Below, piece by piece: positions 58,277-64,000 of a stretch of 64,000 nt of DNA. Source of the stretch: Apostichopus japonicus (taxonomy: Eukaryota; Echinodermata; Holothuroidea; Aspidochirotida; Stichopodidae); contig NC_092568.1 in NCBI RefSeq assembly GCF_037975245.1, positions 11,123,501 through 11,187,500 of the forward strand, given 5' to 3'. Numbering within the stretch: the first letter of the stretch is position 1; each line of letters opens with the position of its first letter. The position numbers and the translations under genes were made by a program. Under the pieces are notes generated by a model. It worked only from the letters and a program-made list of their open reading frames with translations, searched no databases and had not been told where the DNA came from.

Positions 58277-58284
58277 CTTTTTGA
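58277..58284 (+). repeat. 8-bp target duplication, left
   Basis: CTTTTTGA directly precedes the left MITE copy and is repeated at 61545-61552 directly after the right MITE copy. Eight bases is the usual hAT duplication length. Confidence 0.7.
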
Positions 58285-58659
58285 CAAGGGCGTAGGAACC
58301 GGGGGGCTGGGGAGCGCCAGCCCCCCCCCAGTGAAAAATATGGGGGGGGGGGGGCGGAAGTATCATTCCGCCCCCCGCTCCGCAAGTCAGAAAACCCCTT
58401 TTTCATTTCCAAATCAGAAAAAAATCTCATTTGGAGCACTAAATTGCATTTAAGGCCAGGTGAAAATGCAAAATTCTTTACAAAATGGAGTGGGAGTTGA
58501 AGTGTGCTATATTGCACCAAATTGCATCTGAGGCCACCTGGAAATGCAAAAAAAATCCAAAGGGGAGGGGGACACCCCCTCCCCTTAGACCCCTCCCCCA
58601 GGCCGGCCATCAGTCTTCAGCCCCCCCCCCCCACTCAAAAGTACCTTCCTACGCCACTG
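58285..58659 (+). mobile_element. hAT-type MITE, copy A (375 bp)
   Basis: It begins CAAGGGCGTAGGAACC and ends CCTTCCTACGCCACTG, imperfect inverted ends around GGCGTAGGAA. The interior has G/C homopolymers, GTATCATTCCGCC, AAAACCCCTTTTTCATTTCC, two diverged copies of GCACCAAATTGCATCT..GGCC.., and GGGGAGGGGGACACCCCCTC. It is the same length as copy B and closely similar. Its own inner flank (AGAGCTAT) does not match its outer flank (CTTTTTGA). Confidence 0.85.
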
Positions 58660-58708
58660 AGAGCTATGGTAACATCAACTACATATTATGCTGATGGAAT
58701 GTACTTAC

Positions 58709-58780
58709 AAGTATTTCAAGTTTGTTAAGTTTTCGAAGATGTTGGAAGAAAGTGACTGGAGTTGGTTGTGGTCCAATCGC
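58709..58780 (-). CDS. Leucine-rich-repeat exon (72 nt)
   Basis: On the minus strand, the acceptor TTTGTTGCAG and donor GTAAGTAC bound exactly 72 bases, phase 2 at both ends. It encodes one 24-residue typical LRR: LDHNQLQSLSSNIFENLTNL, matching LxxNxLxxLxxxxFxxLxxL. Single-repeat 72-nt phase-2 exons are the known layout of LGR-type and related LRR receptor ectodomains. It joins in phase to the exon at 59650-59721 upstream. It lies inside the MITE-flanked unit 58285-61544. No transmembrane or receptor part is seen in the window, so the gene class is open. Confidence 0.8.
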
Positions 58781-59649
58781 CTGCAACAAAGAAAGAGAAA
58801 GCAAATTATTTATATCTGTAATGCAAACGTAAAGCGACCTCAAACATGTTATTACTCCATTTGAAGCGATTGACTGTGCACCTTTGATTTGGCATTCTAT
58901 ATATGATCTAGGAGTTGTTCTTAACACACCCACCGGTTTTGTTAAGACACATACAGAGGCGGTAGAAGCGAGGAGGGGAGGGGGTGCACAAGGAGCACGT
59001 TACCCTCAAAAGTGCACCCTTATTGTAAAAAAGACTCCATTTGTTGAAAAATTAAATATTATTGTTGTTAAAAAAAATGTCTAAATCTATGAGTGACCTT
59101 TTGTTGACAAACATTCAAATACAGGATTTCGCAGTATGAACGCACAAAATGAATTACTTTGTTTGAGGTAACTTTATGCTTTGGTATGTTGGACCGTTCT
59201 GCGACTGAGTAAAATAACATTAGCTTCTAGCAACGGGATTGCGAATTGAATCACGTCACGGAAATGAGTAATACTTCCTTATATTTGATATGTAATAATA
59301 AATAGATATGTGAGAATTGCAAAGCTGTATCCGGCTTACAAGGAATGCAGCCAAATATTTGACAATTCAAGGGAGATAGTTTAGGGATTATACAGAAACG
59401 AAATATCAGAAGAAAAAACAACAACAACTAAGTATAGCCGCTGATGAAGCTCCAGAAGGACATGTCTAGGTTTGTTACTGGTTTGATGTAGCTCTGCAAT
59501 TGCATTGACCACTTTGCCTCTAAAGGAAGATCCTGATTGATTTAAAAGTCAAACTCTTTATATTTTGTGGACCCGTATAGGCCTCTTTATCTCCACTGTT
59601 CCTATAAGTATTTTTGTATATTTAGTTTGTTAACATACGTATTACTTAC

Positions 59650-59721
59650 AAAGTTTCCAGGTTAGGTAAACGTGCAAACACATCAGGGGAAAGAACATGC
59701 AGCTTATTAGTTTGTAGTTCA
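59650..59721 (-). CDS. Leucine-rich-repeat exon (72 nt)
   Basis: On the minus strand, CTTTCTTGCAG precedes and GTAAGTAAT follows exactly 72 bases, again phase 2. It encodes ELQTNKLHVLSPDVFARLPN followed by LETL: one complete typical LRR with Asn, Leu and Phe at the consensus positions. The intron to the next exon (58781-59649) is 869 bp. The strong splice sites and unbroken consensus argue for a functional or recently captured exon. A lone donor near 60227 (minus, AGC|GTAAGTAAATTA), beside the hAT end at 60240, may mark a third exon cut off by that insertion. Confidence 0.82.
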
Positions 59722-60239
59722 CTGCAAGAAAGGTAAACTATGAGATGAATTCACAACAGGATGTGCCTTGCTTTCTAACATAAACACATAAACATGCAAA
59801 TGATTGCTCTAAAGAAATGTATCTGAAAATTGTCTGTATTTCCTCAAAGCGGAATGGTACACAAATCAGTGTTCTTCATAAAAGCAATTATAATGATATT
59901 AATATAATATAAATAAATTTAATAGCCAGTATCCGTTTTTGGTTCACTTGGATAAATAAGGAAAGTGTAAAAAGGTTTATAAAACTATAACAATGTTTAA
60001 AAATTGCACGATGTACAACTTTTAATGACATTTCATGAACTGTCAAATGTGTTCGGAAAATATATGAAATACATTGCTTATGACCGTATCTGCATTGCAT
60101 TTCAAACTTTAACGAGAATGTATATAAGCCATAGTGACTAATCAACAAGCACAGACAAGTTAACGATTGCACTATTGAAAGATTTATCGTATTTTCATGA
60201 ATTAACATAATCATTAATTTACTTACGCTGTGCGTGCTT

Positions 60240-61169
60240 CAGTGGCGTAGCCAGACTTTTTCATCGGGGGGGGGGGGGGGGCAAAGGAAGGGGGCGAAGG
60301 GTCTGATTGGTGGGGCAGACTAAGCTAGTACAAAAGACATACCAAACAGTTTGCATGACAAACTGTGGCAAATCGGGTATTGTGTCAGCAATGTAGGGCA
60401 CAGATGGTCACTCTAGTTAGCTGACGTTTTATGTTATTTCCACATAGGTATTATTAACGATAAAACGGATCACTGAAAAAGTCATCGATAGTTCTCTTTA
60501 AAAATCTGAATAGACTATGCTCTTTCTGTCAGTATTCAAAGATGATCAGCATGATATCTGACTGGCCTGGGAGTGTAACCACCCCCCCCCCCTCCCCAAT
60601 CAACAAAAGATGTTATCATTCCCCCTTCGGGCCCTTCTTTTGCACTGTCTAGGGCTCACTCAAACAGTTTAGCGAAGGTTAATTCGCCTATTCTGATGAC
60701 TGTCTGCGACGAATTCGTCCAAATTGATCCCCTCGGACAGTTCCCTTTCGATATGTAAAACTCCGAGATCACTAAGGCGAGTGTCTGACATTGTGTTCCG
60801 CAGATAGGTTTTGACGAGCTTCAATGTTGAGAAGCTGCGCTCGCATCCAGCACTCAATACCGGAATCGCAGTGGCAATTTTACAAAGGCGTAACAGCTCT
60901 GCAAAGACATCATTATATGGCTCCAGAAACGATGTCAGCGACAGAAGGTTGGGTGGTGGCGTCTCTCCCGTGTTAGCGAACTAGCGCTGGAGGAGTCTCT
61001 GTGCTTGCGGAACCTCGTGTTTGAGGTCTTCCATGCTCGCATCGAAAACTTGGCCAAACTGTTCGACGCTTTCCATCGAGAGGAAATCCTTATATACTCT
61101 CTGGATTCAGTGATTGGATCCCCCTCATGATCTGGCAGTTTTCTGTGGAGAAGCGCTTGTTCATTTCCG
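60240..61169 (-). mobile_element. hAT transposon fragment, 3' half
   Basis: The end CAGTGGCGTAGCCAGAC (60240) is a common hAT terminus, followed by a G homopolymer and about 430 bases of untranslated sequence. Then comes the C-terminal part of a hAT transposase on the minus strand. The fragment stops abruptly at MITE copy B (61170). No 8-bp duplication is found at its own borders (GCGTGCTT on the left). Confidence 0.8.
60669..61100 (-). pseudogene. hAT transposase C-terminus (hATC dimerisation region), broken
   Basis: Minus-strand translation gives MESVEQFGQVFDASMEDL, then an in-frame TAG at 60981-60983. In the same frame it then gives FLEPYNDVFAELLRLCKIA, VLSAGCERSFSTLKLVKTYL and RNTMSDTRLSDLGVLHIERE, then a stop at 60669. 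The SAGCERSFSTLKLVKTYLRN word is the signature of the hAT C-terminal dimerisation domain. The internal stop and missing N-terminal half mean no active transposase is made from this copy. Confidence 0.88.
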
Positions 61170-61544
61170 CAAGGGCGTAGGAACCGTGGGGCTGGGGGGG
61201 GGGCCCAGCTCCCCCGGTGAAAAATGTGGAGGGGCAGAAGTATCATTCCGCCCCCCCCCCCCCCGCTTCGCAAGTCAGAAAACCCCTTTTTCATTTCCAA
61301 ATGAGAAAAAAATCTCATTTGGAGCACCAAATTGCATCTAAGGCCTGGTGAAAATACAAAATTAAGTTTACAAAATGGAGTAGGTGTTGAAGTGTGCTAT
61401 ATTGCACCAAATTGCATCTGAGGCTACCTGGAAATGCAAAAAATTCCAAAGGGGAGGGGGACACCCCCTCTCCTTAGACCCCTACCCCAGGCCGGCCATC
61501 AGTCTTCAGCCCCACCCACTCAAAAGTACCTTCCTACGCCACTG
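61170..61544 (+). mobile_element. hAT-type MITE, copy B (375 bp)
   Basis: Same ends, length and orientation as copy A (58285-58659). It differs by scattered substitutions and homopolymer lengths. Its inner flank is CATTTCCG and its outer flank CTTTTTGA, the latter identical to the outer flank of copy A. Confidence 0.85.
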
Positions 61545-62560
61545 CTTTTTGAAAACGCCTAGCAATTTTAGCGTGCTATGATTTGGGGCGATTGGCTATG
61601 CACTTTCAATTTATTTTAAAAGCATACCCATATACATGCAAGAACCAAAAACTCCACTTGGTTATTCTTAACACAAAATATATTTCATTATACGGAAATA
61701 AGTCCAAAAATTTTCCTCACCTTAATGCTGTTTGGGATCGGCGGTATATTTCAAATCTTCATGTAATTGTTGACAAGGGCTCTTTGGTTCCAAAAGTAGA
61801 CTTCGGACAAGTCCGAAAAAAGAAAAATCTTGAGTCTTCCTCTGCCACACACCAATTTCTTGGTCTCGTCATTTTATAAAATTATTATTTAGGCGTTTCG
61901 AACTTTTTCGCAACTTCGGCTCTACGATTTTGCGTTTGGTGCATCCGTACATGAGCAGTCTAACCTTGTCAGGGTACAAATACGTTGGTGGTCTGAACAA
62001 CTCCCTGGTCTAACAAATGTATACGTATGTGTATGCAACTACGACAGTGAAAATTTACGATATCAAATAATAGTGCGGATGTTTGTGGTAGAAAAAAGAC
62101 AACAAAGTCTGGTTGAACATCTCCACGTTTGCGGTCAACATCGAGAGGGCCGATGAAAGATGATATTACGTAATCATTCCTATCACGTTGCGTTCTCTCA
62201 CACAGGAAATGAAGGTTAACGTTTTTTAAGTTGACGACATGCCATGGCCTTAGCCTTTAATTAGAACTATAGTTGTAAATAAAGAAAACAGTGTGTTTGG
62301 CGAATAGGATCATTTATATACCTACCAGTATGTGTATGCATGGAGGTCAAAAACAGGTAAAAAAAACCAGGTAAAATGGAGGTAAAAAACAGTTTAACCT
62401 CCATGGAGGTAAAAACAGTTTTCCCTCCATGGTGTATGCATGTGTGCATGCGTGAGTGTATGTATGTATGCAATGCATGTACGTGTATAGGTATGGATGG
62501 GTGGGAATAACAAATAAGCTGCATTAATAATATATGATGCATTTCATTGAAAATAAGGCT
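61545..62560. other. Right flank of the composite unit, no gene seen
   Basis: It starts with the second CTTTTTGA (61545-61552). One open frame at 61583-61879 (plus) has no recognised domain. 62340-62430 has repeated GGAGGTAAAAACAG words, including an inverted TCCATGGAGG/CCTCCATGG pair. Confidence 0.4.
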
Positions 62561-62561
62561 G

Positions 62562-62576
62562 CAGATATATATATAT

Positions 62577-62672
<96 letters not shown>
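62562..62672. repeat. (TA)n-(TTA)n compound microsatellite
   Basis: About 50 bp of TA repeats runs directly into about 55 bp of TTA repeats. The poly-Asn/Ile-Tyr minus-strand frame over it is an artefact. Confidence 0.95.
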
Positions 62673-62674
<2 letters not shown>

Positions 62675-63475
62675 GAAAACCAGAGAAATAAGATATGACT
62701 CATAATTGAAAAATAAGGAGTAAAGTTTTAGAAAATATATTAGAATTTCGGTCACCTTGGGGCCTTCGTTAGCAATACTTGGCAGTCGAATGAAAAGTAC
62801 AAAATATACTAACACAATGAAAGTATGACGCTAGATAAGTGTAAGTTGCATTGATGGAATTAAAACCAAATAAACCATGACTATACAGGAAGCGGATGAA
62901 TGAGCAAAGAACGGATAACATGTTTGTAGAACTGATAGTTGTTAAGGCACTTAAGGGGTCCCAAGTCTTTGTCGAGGCCGGTGACTTAATACGAAAGATC
63001 CAATCGATTTCTTTACGTTTACGTTCAGTAGCGAGCCTGAAGTTGGGGGGGAGGGGGAATGCAGTGGCTGAAATTCCAACTTGATGGGTTTTGGAGCCAG
63101 AAAATTCCGACTGCTGCCTTGTACCCCCCACCCGCACTACTCGTGAACGATACGGTCAGTGTTAGTCAGACATCCCATCTTTCGCGACTGCAATTTTGTT
63201 CCGAATTTTTTGCGGTACATTTGTAGCACTGGCCCTCACTTCACAAACTTATTATTCACTCTGGTAAAGCGGGTAAGCAACTGAGTTGAGTTATCTGCTT
63301 GATAGGCTACATATAGACTACTAACTACAAAAGCTATGTTAATGTAACAAAGGGGAAAACCTTTTTTTCAACAAATTATATTCGACGACATAGTGAATTA
63401 CCCCAAAATACAGTGCTTTTTCCTAGCGCGCTTAATATTATTTTCTTGGGGGGGGGGGGCTATTTATCACTCACA
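62673..63475. other. Non-coding stretch
   Basis: AT-rich with G-runs near 63045 and 63448. No supported exon. Confidence 0.4.
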
Positions 63476-63479
63476 TGAT

Positions 63480-64000
63480 TTTTTTTTTTAATTGTTCACT
63501 TCATTCCAACTGAGCATTGGGAATGAAATGAATACTTAAACATTTTGCAGAAAAATGTTGAGTGATACGATAAGTGATACGATGACGACTGATACGATAA
63601 GTTATCAATTAAACATTTTGCAGAAATTTTTCAATTGCTCCATTGGAATGAAGTGAACAATTGAACATTTTGCCAAAAAATGTCCAATTGACGAGATAAG
63701 ATATGTTGTCAATTAAACATTTTGCAGAAAATTTTTCAATTGCTCAGATGGAATGAAGTGAACAACTGAACATTTTGCAGCAAAATGTCCAATTCACAAG
63801 ATATGATAAGTTGTCAATTAAACATTTTGTAGAAAATTGTTCAATTGCTCAGTTAAAGCAACTAAGCAATCCAAATTTTTTTAAATTTTTTGTAAGATTT
63901 TATCTTGTTATCTAAACAATTTACTGAAAAATTTCACTCTATGGGGCAAAGTTTTTCTCATGTTGATGGCACTTTAAAGCTTCCGTAGATAAGCATTGAG
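63480..64000 (+). repeat. Palindromic repeat family, copy at right edge
   Basis: Four to five units of about 95 bp share GATAAGTTGTCAATTAAACA, TTTTGCAGAAAATTTTTCAA and TTGCTCAGATGGAATGAAGTG. Each has an inverted CAATTGAACATTTT../..AAAATGTCCAATTG pair. They are followed by the family's right part (GTTAAAGCAACTAAG to GCACTTTAAAGCTTCCGTA). It parallels 28430-28860 closely and runs to the window edge. Confidence 0.85.

Noticed and set aside
58230-58728. Gly/Pro/Ser-rich frames on both strands
   Set aside because: Composition artefacts of the MITE's G/C homopolymers; the same happens in MITE B at 60935-61581.
60240-61544. A single hAT element spanning from the 60240 end to the 61544 end
   Set aside because: The left flank GCGTGCTT does not match the right flank CTTTTTGA, and 61170-61544 is a complete MITE copy equal to 58285-58659. 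The outer-pair explanation fits the flanks better.
62267-62815. 182-codon frame with a poly-Asn run
   Set aside because: Produced by the TTA and TA microsatellite; the flanking parts show no domain.

Overview
The window is AT-rich animal nuclear DNA. Genes are sparse and split by introns with GT/AG borders, polyadenylation signals are AATAAA, and almost everything else is transposon remnants, tandem repeats and microsatellites. There is no bacterial-style gene packing. The gene and repeat content suggests a marine invertebrate, possibly an echinoderm or other invertebrate deuterostome. That is an impression from family types, not a proven identification.

Layout. 1-5.1 kb: a decayed non-LTR retrotransposon (LINE) on the minus strand, split at 2531-5023 by a DNA element with inverted ends and a 5-bp target duplication. 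5.4-6.8 kb: a two-exon gene for a small secreted cysteine-rich protein. 7-26 kb: mostly non-coding, with tRNA-like SINEs, a possible decayed relative of the secreted gene (12.4 kb), an octamer array (16.4-16.6 kb), a LINE 3' tail (18.3 kb) and short tandem repeats. 26.6-28.3 kb: a Helentron/HINE-like repeat full of TGACCT words. 30.0-30.5 kb: a tandem repeat. 31.6-35.2 kb: an apolipoprotein L-like gene on the plus strand, the best protein-coding gene here. 36-45 kb: degenerate arrays, microsatellites and a hairpin-bearing satellite with higher-order structure (43.2-44.3 kb).

45.7-53.2 kb: a second, expanded copy of the TGACCT-rich repeat. It carries a nested 3.05-kb DNA transposon (46467-49520) with inverted ends, an ATTT target duplication and mirror-oriented internal motif arrays. 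It also carries a recent 1,353-bp tandem duplication (about 50.25-52.95 kb). 53.8-55.2 kb: a related repeat interrupted by a 604-bp element with a 5-bp target duplication. 56.3-59.7 kb: exons of a minus-strand leucine-rich-repeat gene. Two of these exons and a broken hAT transposase lie between two direct 375-bp MITE copies at 58285-61544. The outer borders of the MITE pair share an 8-bp duplication, as if the whole 3.26-kb unit had moved at once. The window ends in microsatellites and a palindromic repeat family (63.5-64 kb).

The host genes do not form an operon or pathway. The main story is layered transposition: LINE, then inserted DNA elements, HINE-like repeats, nested transposons, and a possible composite hAT unit carrying leucine-rich-repeat exons.
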